Shown in pieces: positions 19,795 through 29,079 of a stretch of 64,000 bases of DNA. Positions within the stretch are counted from its first letter, which is position 1. Each line of letters begins with the position of its first letter. The DNA is from Fervidobacterium pennivorans DSM 9078 (GTDB lineage: Bacteria; Thermotogota; Thermotogae; Thermotogales; Fervidobacteriaceae), in NCBI RefSeq assembly GCF_000235405.2, contig NC_017095.1, positions 62,001-126,000 of the forward strand, in the 5' to 3' direction. A model generated the notes under the pieces. The model searched no databases. It saw nothing but the letters and a program-made list of their open reading frames with translations, and was not told the DNA's origin. The position numbers and the translations under genes are program-made.

Positions 19795-20394
19795 ATGGGA
19801 GTTACGGGTGACATGGATTACAACAGATTAACAAAAGAAGAGCTTATTCAAAAAGTGCGTGAATTGGAAGATGAAGTCTCCAGACTTAAAATGCGCGAAT
19901 CTGAGCTTGAGATGCTTCTAAGTGAATATTCTTCTATAATGAAAAAGCAGTTCGAGGTCTTTGATGATTTTATCAAAGATGTTGGAACACGTAGGATGAT
20001 AGACCCGCTCACAAGGGTTTACTCTCGCGAACATATTTTAAAACTCATCTCCTACTACCACCAAAAGGCGTTTGAGGAGAACTTTGGATACGCACTCGTA
20101 ACGATAACAATCAATAACTTCAATAAACTTGAACAAATGGAAAAAGAACACGCCTTATTAAGTATTGGAAAACTGCTCAAAGAACTTGTCAGAGTTCCAC
20201 TTGACAGCGTCGGAAGGTCAGCAGAGGATCAGTTCATAGTCTTACTAACAGAGATAACGAAAGAAAATGCATTGAAAGTTAAAGATCGAATAGAAAACGC
20301 ACTAGCTTTGCACAACATCGATGCGACAGTAAGATTTGCAGCGTATCCTGAAGATTCAACAAACCTTGAAGAACTTGTTAAGATGGTCCAATAA
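19795..20394 (+). CDS. Degenerate GGDEF-domain protein with N-terminal coiled coil
   Basis: A 199-residue protein. Residues about 10-45 form a coiled coil (LTKEELIQKVRELEDEVSRL), and the rest is a GGDEF fold, marked by the opening DPLTRVYSREHI. The active loop that is normally GGDEF or GGEEF reads SAEDQF in GRSAEDQFIVLL, so glycines needed for GTP binding are gone and cyclic-di-GMP synthesis is unlikely. There is no upstream sensor domain, no membrane segment and no EAL domain. It may serve as a binding or scaffold protein. ATG follows GGGGGGAACAATT. It sits between the mreBC-like pair and murA, which hints at a role tied to wall growth. Confidence 0.75.
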   Translation: MGVTGDMDYNRLTKEELIQKVRELEDEVSRLKMRESELEMLLSEYSSIMKKQFEVFDDFIKDVGTRRMIDPLTRVYSREHILKLISYYHQKAFEENFGYALVTITINNFNKLEQMEKEHALLSIGKLLKELVRVPLDSVGRSAEDQFIVLLTEITKENALKVKDRIENALALHNIDATVRFAAYPEDSTNLEELVKMVQ

Positions 20395-20436
20395 GTAGAG
20401 CACCGAGTATTCTGACTGCAGAAAGGAGATTTAGCA

Positions 20437-21708
20437 ATGGGGTCAATAATTGTTGAGAGATCGCAGCTAACAGGTGAAGTCGAGATTTCCGGAGCAAAAA
20501 ATTCTGCGCTTCCATTGTTGGCTGCTGCACTTCTAACAGAGGAAGAGGTAGTTCTACACAAAGTCCCCGTTTTATCTGACGTTGAAACAATGATAGATAT
20601 TTTGAGAACGACAGGCAAAAAGGTGTTATTTGAAAAAGACAAAAACACAGTCCACATATCTGGACCTATCCAGCAGACGCATGTACCGTACGATTTAGTA
20701 AGAAAGATGCGAGCATCGTTTAACGTTCTTGGACCAATAGCGGCACTCATGGGAGAAGCGAGCACACCACTTCCAGGTGGTTGTGCTATAGGTGTTCGCC
20801 CTGTCGATTTCCACATTGAAGGCCTCAAAAGGCTTGGCTTTGAAGTTACTTATGACCATGGTGAGATATTGGCCAAGCGTGGAACAAAACAAGAAGAGGT
20901 GACGGTCTATCTTCCATTTCCAAGTGTAGGCGCTACAGAGCATATAATGAGTACTGCAGCGATACTACCTGGTGTTACTATTATTGAAAACGCTGCCATG
21001 GAACCGGAGATAGTAGACCTTCAAGATTTACTAAATAAAATGGGTGCAAAAATTTCGGGTGCTGGAACAAGTAGGATAGTCGTTGAAGGTGTCAAACAAC
21101 TTCACGGTTGCGAACACACGGTTATACCTGACAGAATCGAAGCAGGTACGTACGCTATTGCATTCCTTGCAACACGTGGTGAAGGGGTTATTAAGAATGT
21201 AAATCCAACGCACCTTGATGCATTATGGTTTGTGCTCGAAAGAACAGGTGCAGTTGTTAAGAAAGGGACGGACTTTGTCGAAGTCAAATCCTGGAACCGA
21301 TGGAAAGGTTGTGATATCAATGTGCTACCTTATCCAGGATTCCCAACGGATTTACAACCACAAATAATTGTTTACCTCGCACTTGCGGATGGTTCAAGCA
21401 CGGTCACAGAAAATGTATTCAAAACACGCTTTGCACACGTTGGTGAGCTTGTTAGAATGGGGGCGGATATGAGAATAAAGGACAACACGGTTTTCATAAA
21501 CGGGGTTCCAAAGTTAGAAGGAACTACAGTAATGGGCACGGATTTAAGGGCGACTGCGGCACTGGTGATAGCAGGACTTGCTGCCGAAGGAACAACGGAA
21601 GTTACTCAGGTTGAGCACATATTTAGAGGCTATGAGAACGTCATCGAAAAATTTGAAAAAATCGGTGCAAAAATCAAATACGTGCCCGGAGGTGTTCCAG
21701 AAATTTGA
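20437..21708 (+). CDS. murA: UDP-N-acetylglucosamine 1-carboxyvinyltransferase
   Basis: First committed step of peptidoglycan synthesis: transfers enolpyruvate from PEP to UDP-GlcNAc. 423 residues, the usual size. The family start [25 protein letters not shown] gives the substrate lysine and asparagine, and the catalytic, fosfomycin-reactive cysteine is present (Cys116 in [15 protein letters not shown]). ATG follows AGAAAGGAGATTTAGC. The TGA stop overlaps the TTG start of the next gene, so the two are probably coupled. Confidence 0.97.
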   Translation: MGSIIVERSQLTGEVEISGAKNSALPLLAAALLTEEEVVLHKVPVLSDVETMIDILRTTGKKVLFEKDKNTVHISGPIQQTHVPYDLVRKMRASFNVLGPIAALMGEASTPLPGGCAIGVRPVDFHIEGLKRLGFEVTYDHGEILAKRGTKQEEVTVYLPFPSVGATEHIMSTAAILPGVTIIENAAMEPEIVDLQDLLNKMGAKISGAGTSRIVVEGVKQLHGCEHTVIPDRIEAGTYAIAFLATRGEGVIKNVNPTHLDALWFVLERTGAVVKKGTDFVEVKSWNRWKGCDINVLPYPGFPTDLQPQIIVYLALADGSSTVTENVFKTRFAHVGELVRMGADMRIKDNTVFINGVPKLEGTTVMGTDLRATAALVIAGLAAEGTTEVTQVEHIFRGYENVIEKFEKIGAKIKYVPGGVPEI

Positions 21709-23576
21709 TCGATAAGACACAAAAGAAAGAAAATTCCCAGAGAACCAGCACATTGGAATATTCAAAAATCAAACTGCTTTTAAAATCCTCAAGAAACCTT
21801 TGGCTTTTCTTCATTGATACCGCTTTACTTTTTTTGTCTGGTGCTATCGCTCTTTTCGTAAGATTTGGATTCAACTTTACAGAAATGCGCAAATACGCAC
21901 CAGGTGTTTTACTATTGATAATGTTTACAGCAATATCGAACCTATTCAACGGTACATACAAAATCGTTTGGCGTTACGCCCAGCCTGTTGAATTTCTCAA
22001 GCTTCTCAGAGGACTTTTTATAGGTTACGCTTTAACGGTGATTTTTATACATTTTACACGAATCACCGTCCTACCGAGGTCCGTGGGGATGCTCACATTC
22101 CTCGGTGGTTATTTTCTACTCTTCAGTGCTCGAACTACGTATCAATTCTTACTTGGTATTCGCAAAAGTTCTGGAAAACGTATAGGTATAGTCGGTGCTG
22201 GCGATGCAGGGGTCATATTACTCAATGAAATAAAACGCACAAATTATGGTCGTGTAGTTGCCTTCTTTGACGATGACCCTGCAAAATTGCATAGGACGAT
22301 AGCTAATGTGAAAGTCGTTGGAACAATCGACGAGATAGACAAATTCATTGATGAACTTGAGCTTGATGAAATATTAATTGCAATTCCCTCGGCATCGAAG
22401 GAACTCATCGCAAGAGTTTCAGATAAAGTCAGCGGAAAACACGTAACACTAAAAACGTTCCCCCCAATCTCTCAACTGCTCGATAGAGAACCAACAATTG
22501 CGGACCTTAGGGAGATTTCTATCCAAGATATCATCGGTAGGGAACCTGTCACGGTTGACCTAAACTCCATAAGTGGGTACATATCGGGAAAGACAGTCTT
22601 AGTTACCGGTGCGGGTGGAAGTATCGGTTCGGAAATTGCAAGACAGGTTGCGAATTTCTCACCGAAGAAACTTATCTTGCTCGGTCGTGGTGAGAATAGT
22701 ATATACGAGATATACAACGAACTTAAAGAAAAAGATACAGCTTTAGAGTTAATCCCTGTGATAGCCGATGTTACAGATGAAAAATTCATGGAACAAGTTT
22801 TTTCAGGTTATAAACCTCAGATTGTTTTCCACGCGGCTGCTCACAAGCATGTATTTTTCATGCAAACAAATCTTTACGAAGCGCTGAGGGTAAACGCTCT
22901 TGGCACGATAAACTTAGTAAAACTTTCATGTAAATACAGTGTTGAGAGATTTGTCTTCATCTCTACAGACAAGGCCGTCCATCCAACTTCTTACATGGGA
23001 CTTAGCAAACGGATTGCAGAACTTTACCTTTTAACAATCCCTGAAACGTGCAGTACACGTATCGCAATCGTGCGATTTGGAAACGTTATAGGCAGTCGAG
23101 GAAGCGTGTTGTGGAAGTTCAAAAAACAAATTGAAAAAGGTGGACCGTTGACGATAACCGATCCAAGGATGAAGCGTTACTGGATGAGCATACCGGAAGC
23201 TGTCTCTTTGGTGATACAATCTGGTGCGTTTTCCAACAAAAGAGAACTTTACGTGCTTGACATGGGTGAGCAAATTCCTGTCGAAAAGGTGGCAAAAACA
23301 CTGGCAAAGCTTATGGGAAAACCGGACATACCGGTAATTTACACAGGTGCCGTGCCTGGTGAAAAGTTAGAAGAAGAGCTCTTCTATGAATTTGAAAAAC
23401 CAGAACCGACAGACCATCCCAAAATTTCCCGTGTTAGGTATACTCAAATTACTTTAAACTCAGATGAGATAGAAAGTATAGTCAAACAATCCATGGAACT
23501 TTACATTTCGGGAAAAGAAAAAGAAGCAGTCGATTTACTGCAAAAGATTGTGAGTGCAGTAAATCCTGATGAATAA
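21705..23576 (+). CDS. Membrane-bound nucleotide-sugar epimerase/dehydratase (PglF/CapD type)
   Basis: 623 residues: four transmembrane helices (about residues 28-135), a CoA-binding-like Rossmann domain ([18 protein letters not shown]), then an extended SDR domain ([20 protein letters not shown], about residue 295). The catalytic segment is [20 protein letters not shown]; the usual tyrosine is Met, as in the membrane-bound 4,6-dehydratase group. It probably acts on UDP-GlcNAc to make a 4-keto-6-deoxy sugar for surface glycans. The start is TTG 21705 (only start available near the murA stop, after CGGAGG). It is far from the main polysaccharide locus, so it may serve a different glycan. Confidence 0.87.
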   Translation: MIDKTQKKENSQRTSTLEYSKIKLLLKSSRNLWLFFIDTALLFLSGAIALFVRFGFNFTEMRKYAPGVLLLIMFTAISNLFNGTYKIVWRYAQPVEFLKLLRGLFIGYALTVIFIHFTRITVLPRSVGMLTFLGGYFLLFSARTTYQFLLGIRKSSGKRIGIVGAGDAGVILLNEIKRTNYGRVVAFFDDDPAKLHRTIANVKVVGTIDEIDKFIDELELDEILIAIPSASKELIARVSDKVSGKHVTLKTFPPISQLLDREPTIADLREISIQDIIGREPVTVDLNSISGYISGKTVLVTGAGGSIGSEIARQVANFSPKKLILLGRGENSIYEIYNELKEKDTALELIPVIADVTDEKFMEQVFSGYKPQIVFHAAAHKHVFFMQTNLYEALRVNALGTINLVKLSCKYSVERFVFISTDKAVHPTSYMGLSKRIAELYLLTIPETCSTRIAIVRFGNVIGSRGSVLWKFKKQIEKGGPLTITDPRMKRYWMSIPEAVSLVIQSGAFSNKRELYVLDMGEQIPVEKVAKTLAKLMGKPDIPVIYTGAVPGEKLEEELFYEFEKPEPTDHPKISRVRYTQITLNSDEIESIVKQSMELYISGKEKEAVDLLQKIVSAVNPDE

Positions 23577-23597
23577 ACTTTAGTAACTGAAAAAATA

Positions 23598-23637
23598 ACA
23601 AATGGCAGGACGTGGAAAACTCAGCCCTGCCATTTGT
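23598..23637. terminator. Bidirectional terminator between convergent genes
   Basis: A 12-bp perfect stem, ACAAATGGCAGG at 23598-23609 and CCTGCCATTTGT at 23626-23637, with a 16-base loop. Read on the minus strand it is followed by TTATTTTTT, a good poly-U tract for hslO; on the plus strand the tail AATTTATTTGG is weaker. It sits between the convergent epimerase gene and hslO. Confidence 0.8.
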
Positions 23638-23658
23638 AATTTATTTGGTCTTCTGATT

Positions 23659-24531
23659 TCAATCCATCGATTTTTTCTTTTCCTCAATCACAACCTTAAT
23701 CTCTTCCGGTCCGAATGTATAAGTTGTCGAACACCACTTGCAAGTAACTTCTGCTTTTCCTTCTCCAAGCATCTCGTCCAAATCGCTGAGTTCTAAGACT
23801 TTCAACGATTCGAATGCTTTTTCCCTACTACACAAGCACTGGAAAATAACGTTCATCTCTTCGAACAATAATTCCTCGGTTCCAAGCACATATTTCGTGA
23901 TATCTTCTAGAGTTTTCTCCCCAAGGTGGCTAGTGATGGCAAATCCGTTTAACCTTTTCTCAATTCCTGACACAATCTCCTCAGAAATGCTCTTATCCAA
24001 TATCTGAATTGCGAGTCCACCGGCTTTTGCAACACCATCTTTGTCCATCAATACTCCAAGAGCGAAAGCAGATGGGATTTGTTCAGACTTCGTATAATAA
24101 TAAGCGATATCCTCTGCAATTTCACCGGACACAATTGGCACTTTGGACACCAGTGGTGTCTTAAGTCCTACATCCCTTACAACAGTCAACTCACCACCAA
24201 CAATGGCACCCTTAACATCGAACTTTCCAAACTCGTTCTTTTCCAGCTCGAAATTCGTATTTGTTATGTATCCTCGAACTGTTCCTTTCCACGTTGATTG
24301 TGCAACAACATTACCTGCAGGTCCCGTGCTACTGATCACAAATGTTATTGTCTCTCTTTCTCCAAGCCAAGGGATAACTAATATTGAAGCGGTAACTAAC
24401 CTTCCAAGCACAACGGTTGGCAAATACGAAAGCTTGTGCCTTTCTCTAAGTTCACGGACGACATCTTTCGAATCGGTTATTGAAAATCTAATCATGCCAC
24501 CGTAAGCAGTCCCGTAGAGTAATTTAGCCAA
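23659..24531 (-). CDS. hslO: Redox-regulated chaperone Hsp33
   Basis: Holdase chaperone activated by oxidation. About 290 residues. The N-terminal part includes HKLSYLPTVVLGRLVTAS, and VVAQSTWKGTVRGYI and SEQIPSAFALGVLMD are family core segments. The C-terminal zinc centre is complete: CLC (CxC) and CKWC (CxxC). The frame is open to 24576, but TTG at 24529-24531 has GGAGGTG five bases upstream and the protein then begins MAKLLYGTAYGG, aligned with the start of known Hsp33; the longer start is rejected. It is monocistronic, divergent from the gene at 24720. Confidence 0.95.
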   Translation of the reverse strand: MAKLLYGTAYGGMIRFSITDSKDVVRELRERHKLSYLPTVVLGRLVTASILVIPWLGERETITFVISSTGPAGNVVAQSTWKGTVRGYITNTNFELEKNEFGKFDVKGAIVGGELTVVRDVGLKTPLVSKVPIVSGEIAEDIAYYYTKSEQIPSAFALGVLMDKDGVAKAGGLAIQILDKSISEEIVSGIEKRLNGFAITSHLGEKTLEDITKYVLGTEELLFEEMNVIFQCLCSREKAFESLKVLELSDLDEMLGEGKAEVTCKWCSTTYTFGPEEIKVVIEEKKKSMD

Positions 24532-24578
24532 GATTTCACCTCCAATTATTATGATTCCCTTGCTTTCTTGCACCACTC

Positions 24579-24606
24579 ATAATAAGTTTAGCAATTTTCC
24601 AGACAA
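24579..24606 (-). promoter_or_regulatory. Likely hslO promoter
   Basis: On the minus strand, TTGTCT (24601-24606) and TATTAT (24579-24584) are 16 bases apart, a near-consensus housekeeping promoter about 50 bases upstream of the hslO TTG start. Confidence 0.55.
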
Positions 24607-24666
24607 ATAGCAAGAAGTAAATCGCATGAAAAGTTAAAAAAGTATAGCATCTTTTAGTAAAGTTTG

Positions 24667-24675
24667 TGATATAAT
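24667..24675 (+). promoter_or_regulatory. Extended -10 promoter of the 24720 operon
   Basis: TGATATAAT is an exact extended -10 element (TGn plus TATAAT at 24670-24675), about 45 bases before the ATG at 24720. No good -35 hexamer is seen at the normal distance, which fits the extended -10 type. Confidence 0.6.
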
Positions 24676-24719
24676 TCAGTTGGAATGTTTAGAATGCTAT
24701 CCCAGAATGGGGGGATACT

Positions 24720-25328
24720 ATGCCTGTTGTAGATGCCGTGAAAATTGAAGAATTAATATCGAAGGTTCCAGGTGTAAAGGCAGTCAAAGTTGTTGGCGAT
24801 GGAGCTGGACTACATGAAATCCACGTGATTACAACGAGTGACAAAAGTCCCAAACAACTTGTAAGGGATATTGAAACCGTTGTGCTTGCAAGCACGGGAA
24901 TAAGACTTGATAGAAAAATCATCTCCATTGCGCAAGTCGAATCTGATGTAAAGACTCAAAAAGTTCTTCCATATCAAATATCCAATTTGAAGGTTGAGTA
25001 TGTCGATGAAAGAAACATTCGTGTAACGGTCACGATAGAACACGGCGAAGAAGAATTCTACGGTGAATTCTTAGGTCCTAAGACATCGAGAAATATTCCT
25101 AGAGTTATTGGCAACGCTGTTTTAAACGCACTTTCGGAAATCCATGACTTCGCACTCTCTTTCGATGACGTTGCTGAGGTTTATTTTGTTGGAAAAAAAT
25201 ACGTGCTTGTGCATATAACAAAGCAATACAATAACGTAGAAGAAAGCATAATCGGAACAGCTGTTATTGAAGGTAGCTATGAAAGAGCTGTTGCGGAGGC
25301 GGTTCTCGATGCTTTCAGAAGGATTTAA
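24720..25328 (+). CDS. Conserved protein of unknown function
   Basis: 202 residues, no transmembrane helix or signal peptide. The first 75 residues have a compact pattern I recall from uncharacterised proteins in other phyla: VPGVKAVKVV, then HEIHVITTSDKSPKQLVRDIE, then IRLDRKIISIAQVE. The second half has two strand-helix repeats (VTVTIEHGEEEFYGEF and YVLVHITKQYNN) that suggest paired small alpha/beta domains. No catalytic motif was recognised. ATG follows GGGGGGATACT. Its last 20 bases overlap the next gene, an outer-membrane barrel protein, so the two are translationally linked and may act in the same process. Confidence 0.8.
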   Translation: MPVVDAVKIEELISKVPGVKAVKVVGDGAGLHEIHVITTSDKSPKQLVRDIETVVLASTGIRLDRKIISIAQVESDVKTQKVLPYQISNLKVEYVDERNIRVTVTIEHGEEEFYGEFLGPKTSRNIPRVIGNAVLNALSEIHDFALSFDDVAEVYFVGKKYVLVHITKQYNNVEESIIGTAVIEGSYERAVAEAVLDAFRRI

Positions 25329-26832
25329 AACATTGAAAGTTGCGACCATAGTTCTCGTAACTTTTCTATTCTTACCGACAGCCTTCTCACATATCCTGAT
25401 TCCCAACAATGCTCAACCCAAGTTAACAGGTGCTTATCCAGTGCCCGAGTTGTGGCTTGGAAATCCATCAACAACTGCGCAAACATGTGTGGAAATAAAC
25501 TTCTCGCTTTACACAGCCAATTGGTCGAATACCATAGTGACCAAAGACTCCAGTTGGTGGGGAGTTCCGGCAAATCCTGCCCAGAACATCTTTTACTTAC
25601 CGGAAGAGGTACCACCGTTTTTGAATCTTATCTTCGATTACTCAACGGGGAACGTGGGATATTATCTTGAGTTGCCATTGAAAAAAGAATACAGAAACAC
25701 GTTACTGACACTTTCAGATGGGAATAACTTACCATTTAACTTGCTTAACCCCCTTGATATGAGCAAGCTTTCCGTAGACCTAAATTTCCCAACTATAGGA
25801 TATATCTACTACGCCAACGAGCGACTATTCTTCGCAGTCGGGCGGTTCCCACTGAAATGGGGAGATGCAAAATTCCCGGTCCACATTTCTCCAACGACTT
25901 ACCAAGACAACGCGACGTTCGCGATAAGATTCCCAGGCATGACCTATACATTCCATGCGATAACTTCCTACCCATTACTTTCTCCTAACGAATACTACAT
26001 TCAAACACACTACTCTGACCAACACACATCAGGAAGATACTTCTACGAGTCATCAAAATGGATAATTGCCCACAGATTGGATTTTTACAACACGTATGGA
26101 GATATCAACTTGAGGTTGGGTTTTGGTGAACTGAATGTCGTTGGCGGTAAGCACCTTGATTTGATAGACTTGAACCCCATACTTATTTATCATAACACAT
26201 ACGGTGAAGGCTACAGAAACGTTACAGGTAGTGTTGATTTTACACTGAACTGGAATTCAATAACTTTGTATGGAGAATACGTTCTTGACGACATCGAAGG
26301 ACCAACGGAGATAGGTTATGGTTACAAACCCGGAGCATCCGCATATGATATCGGGGCAAGAATAGAATTCAACGGTATTACTCTGTGGTCTGAATACGCC
26401 GAAATATCTGAATGGATGTATGTGACAAATTATCTGCCATACTTGAGAATAAACGTTCGACACTTCGATTTAGAGAACAATCCCAGTGGTCGATTCATGT
26501 TTGACTACCCGCTTGGTTTTATCTACGGACCTGATGCAAAGATGTTCTCAGTTGGTTTAGAAGGTAACCTGCTTGGTGCAGATTTCCAAGTCATGTACAA
26601 CCTTTTGAGAAAAGGCCTGGTAGACGATAATGGAACGATAAGGTGGAAATGGTTCTGGGATTCCTGGCCTGGGAACGTTTCCGAGCCCGATGCAACAACT
26701 CCTCCAAAGGTTGGGGAAGAGACCTACAACATTTTCTCACTGAAATTGACATGGGAAAACTTGACAGTGTTCTACAAAACAATCGATTTTGATAAATACT
26801 TCCTCTCAGTTAATTACAAAAATACCTTCTAA
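25309..26832 (+). CDS. Outer-membrane beta-barrel protein, possibly Wzi-like
   Basis: 507 residues. A signal peptide is clear (hydrophobic VATIVLVTFLFLPTAFS, cleavage near residue 25). The mature protein has alternating hydrophobic and polar residues, many Tyr, Trp and Asn, and ends in phenylalanine (SVNYKNTF), all marks of a porin-like barrel of the outer sheath (toga). FAVGRFPLKWGDAKF near residue 170 resembles the conserved strand of capsule-assembly Wzi-type barrels; this is tentative. The frame is open from 25267, but ATG 25309 has GCGGAGG six bases upstream and exposes the signal peptide. A strong terminator follows. Confidence 0.78.
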   Translation: MLSEGFKTLKVATIVLVTFLFLPTAFSHILIPNNAQPKLTGAYPVPELWLGNPSTTAQTCVEINFSLYTANWSNTIVTKDSSWWGVPANPAQNIFYLPEEVPPFLNLIFDYSTGNVGYYLELPLKKEYRNTLLTLSDGNNLPFNLLNPLDMSKLSVDLNFPTIGYIYYANERLFFAVGRFPLKWGDAKFPVHISPTTYQDNATFAIRFPGMTYTFHAITSYPLLSPNEYYIQTHYSDQHTSGRYFYESSKWIIAHRLDFYNTYGDINLRLGFGELNVVGGKHLDLIDLNPILIYHNTYGEGYRNVTGSVDFTLNWNSITLYGEYVLDDIEGPTEIGYGYKPGASAYDIGARIEFNGITLWSEYAEISEWMYVTNYLPYLRINVRHFDLENNPSGRFMFDYPLGFIYGPDAKMFSVGLEGNLLGADFQVMYNLLRKGLVDDNGTIRWKWFWDSWPGNVSEPDATTPPKVGEETYNIFSLKLTWENLTVFYKTIDFDKYFLSVNYKNTF

Positions 26833-26883
26833 GTTTACCGAATTTAAGCTGAATTTTTCCTGCTCATCCAAACCTTATAATTT

Positions 26884-26911
26884 GCCCTGCACTTTAACGC
26901 AGGGCTTTTTT
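26884..26911 (+). terminator. Rho-independent terminator after the barrel gene
   Basis: A 7-bp GC-rich stem, GCCCTGC (26884-26890) and GCAGGGC (26899-26905), with an 8-base loop, followed by six T (26906-26911). Confidence 0.92.
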
Positions 26912-26924
26912 AATTATTAACCCT

Positions 26925-26938
26925 TGTAACAATGTAAC
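26925..26938. promoter_or_regulatory. Direct repeat upstream of the response-regulator promoter
   Basis: TGTAAC occurs at 26925-26930 and 26933-26938, an 8-base period, about 35 bases upstream of the -35 box. Tandem hexamers of this kind can bind OmpR/PhoB-type regulators, such as the one encoded next. The link is inferred. Confidence 0.35.
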
Positions 26939-26971
26939 ATTTAAACTTAGCTCAACGGTATAAAAAAACTC

Positions 26972-27001
26972 TTTACAAAAGGTAAACGTTTGTGGTATAA
27001 T
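26972..27001 (+). promoter_or_regulatory. Promoter of the two-component operon
   Basis: TTTACA (26972-26977) and TATAAT (26996-27001) are 18 bases apart, about 40 bases before the response-regulator ATG. Confidence 0.75.
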
Positions 27002-27039
27002 CTTAAAGAAATTCAATATCATTTTAAGGAGGGAAAAGT

Positions 27040-27762
27040 ATGGCAAAAAAGACGATTATGGTTATCGACGACCAGCCTGAGATTCTCGAATTGGTTAGCT
27101 TTACTTTACAAAAAGAGGGGTACGAGGTCATCCCAGTGGAGGATGCTGAAAAAGCGTTACAAGAGCTGAAAGATAAAGACGTTGACATGTTTATTGTTGA
27201 CATTATGCTTCCAAACATGGATGGTTTCGAATTCGTAAGACACATTCGTGCAACGGAAAAACACAAACTAACTCCTGTAATATTCCTCAGCGCAAAGGGA
27301 GAAGAATTTGACAAAGTGCTCGGTTTAGAACTCGGTGCGGACGATTACATAGTTAAACCGTTCAGCATCAGGGAACTCCTTGCAAGGATTAGAGCAGTCT
27401 TCAGAAGGATGCAACTTGGAAACGTTGTAAAAGAGGAGAAGCCAAAGAAGATAGTTGCAAAAGACCTCGAAATCGATATCGACAAATACGAAGTTAGGGT
27501 AAAGGGTAAGAAAGTTAGCCTTACACCACTTGAATTTGACTTACTCAGATTCCTTGCCGAAAACGAAGGAAAGGTCTTTTCAAGAGATGTACTTCTTGAC
27601 AAACTTTGGGGTTACGATTACTTCGGTGATACAAGAACCGTCGACGTACACATCAGAAGGTTGAGAACAAAAATTGAGGAAGATCCTTCAAATCCAAGGT
27701 ATGTCGTAACTGTGCGTGGAAAAGGATACAAATTTAGAGATCCTGGAAAGGAAGAACAATAA
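27040..27762 (+). CDS. OmpR/PhoB-family response regulator
   Basis: 240 residues. The receiver domain (1-120) has the acidic pair Asp10-Asp11, the phospho-acceptor Asp54 (IVDIMLPNMDGF), the switch Ser/Thr in VIFLSAKGEE and the lysine in DDYIVKPFS. The C-terminal winged helix (about 140-235) has the PhoB-type recognition region DYFGDTRTVDVHIRRLRTKIE. ATG follows AAGGAGGGAAAAGT. The partner kinase starts four bases after its stop. The regulon cannot be told; phosphate control is the best-known role of close relatives but no pho genes are nearby. Confidence 0.93.
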   Translation: MAKKTIMVIDDQPEILELVSFTLQKEGYEVIPVEDAEKALQELKDKDVDMFIVDIMLPNMDGFEFVRHIRATEKHKLTPVIFLSAKGEEFDKVLGLELGADDYIVKPFSIRELLARIRAVFRRMQLGNVVKEEKPKKIVAKDLEIDIDKYEVRVKGKKVSLTPLEFDLLRFLAENEGKVFSRDVLLDKLWGYDYFGDTRTVDVHIRRLRTKIEEDPSNPRYVVTVRGKGYKFRDPGKEEQ

Positions 27763-27766
27763 GTAG

Positions 27767-29056
27767 ATGGTAATTGCCACGATTGTTAGTATCATCCTTG
27801 CCGTTACTTTTGCAATTCTTTACAGCTTAGCAAGAAGGAACGAAAGAACATACGCGAAATACTTGGATAAAATAGCTTTAAGTATAGGAGAGGAGGCGGG
27901 TACTCCTCCCCTATACGTTTATGAGCGCTTGAGGAAAAAATTAGAAGAATTGGAAAAGAGAATTACCGAGACTGAGCGTGAAAGACGCAATATATTTACA
28001 ATCCTAAATAACATCACTGACCCAATAATAATAGTGCGAGGCGATGGTGTTGTAACATTCGCCAACATTGCCGCACGAGATATCACACGCCCCGGTATCG
28101 AGGGTAGAAGGGTCTATGATATCATCGAGAACTACCATCTACTTGAATTATTCGAGAGGGCACTTGAGACAGGAGAAATACAGAGTGCGGATGTGTCTTT
28201 AGTTGTAGATGCCGAACCCCGTTATTACGATGCAAAGGTTGTGCCGATAAAATTCGACGAAGAAAGCGAACGTTACATTATAGTCTTGCACGACACAACG
28301 AAAGAGAAACAACTTGATAAATTAAGGAGAGAATTCATCTCAAATGTTTCCCACGAGCTCAGAACACCACTAACTTCTATCCACGGGTATGCCGAAGCGC
28401 TCCTTGAAGACGACCTTTCGAACAAAGAACTCGTCAGGAAGTTCCTTAATGTAATAGAGAGCGAATCTGCCCGAATGACAAGATTAATCAACGACTTACT
28501 TGATTTAGAAAAGCTCGAATCTGGCGATACTAAATTCAACTTTGCGCCTGTTGAAATGTGTCAGGTAATGGATAGGGTTTACAGCATCGTTGAGCCACTC
28601 GCTCATGATTATGGAGTGGAGCTTGACATGGAGTGCGATGAGCCAAAAGTCGTCTGGGGAGATTTTGACAGACTTGTCCAAATGGTTCTAAACCTTGTCG
28701 ATAACGCTGTGAAATATACATCTACCAAAGAGTCTGGTGAAAAGAGAGTTATCGCAAGGTGTTATGAAAAAGAAGGAAAAATCGTCTTTGAGGTAAAAGA
28801 TACAGGTCCTGGTATCCCAGAAGATGCACAAAAGAGATTGTTTGAAAGGTTCTACCGTGTCGACAAAGCAAGAAGCAGAAAAGTTGGAGGAACAGGGCTT
28901 GGACTTTCAATTGTAAAAACGATTGCTGAACGCCACAATGCAATCATTACGTTTGAAAGTAAAGTTGGTGAGGGCACCACTTTCAGGGTGTTTTTCGATA
29001 AATACAGAGAAAAACAACCATCCAAAACAACCAGTGAACAAAAATTAGGCAATTGA
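27767..29056 (+). CDS. Sensor histidine kinase with one transmembrane helix and a PAS domain
   Basis: 429 residues: one N-terminal helix (about 2-22, IATIVSIILAVTFAILYSLA), a coiled linker, a PAS domain (about 80-180, ITDPIIIVRGDGVVTFANIAARD), HisKA with His196 in FISNVSHELRTPLTSIHG, and an ATPase domain with N box LVDNAVKYTS and G boxes DTGPGIPE and GGTGLGLSI. With a single helix and no outer loop, the signal is probably sensed in the cytoplasm or membrane, through PAS. It is the obvious partner of the regulator just upstream. The start ATG follows GGAAAGGAAGAACAATAAGTAG. Confidence 0.92.
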   Translation: MVIATIVSIILAVTFAILYSLARRNERTYAKYLDKIALSIGEEAGTPPLYVYERLRKKLEELEKRITETERERRNIFTILNNITDPIIIVRGDGVVTFANIAARDITRPGIEGRRVYDIIENYHLLELFERALETGEIQSADVSLVVDAEPRYYDAKVVPIKFDEESERYIIVLHDTTKEKQLDKLRREFISNVSHELRTPLTSIHGYAEALLEDDLSNKELVRKFLNVIESESARMTRLINDLLDLEKLESGDTKFNFAPVEMCQVMDRVYSIVEPLAHDYGVELDMECDEPKVVWGDFDRLVQMVLNLVDNAVKYTSTKESGEKRVIARCYEKEGKIVFEVKDTGPGIPEDAQKRLFERFYRVDKARSRKVGGTGLGLSIVKTIAERHNAIITFESKVGEGTTFRVFFDKYREKQPSKTTSEQKLGN

Positions 29057-29079
29057 TAGACATATGGAGGCGGTAGCAA

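Noticed and set aside
20229-20828. 199-codon open frame on the minus strand
   Set aside because: It lies across the GGDEF-like gene and murA, both clear on the plus strand; composition is Ser/Thr-rich without a family pattern.
24532-24576. Longer N-terminus for Hsp33
   Set aside because: TTG at 24531 has GGAGGTG at ideal spacing and matches the start of known Hsp33; the longer form would put the RBS inside the gene.
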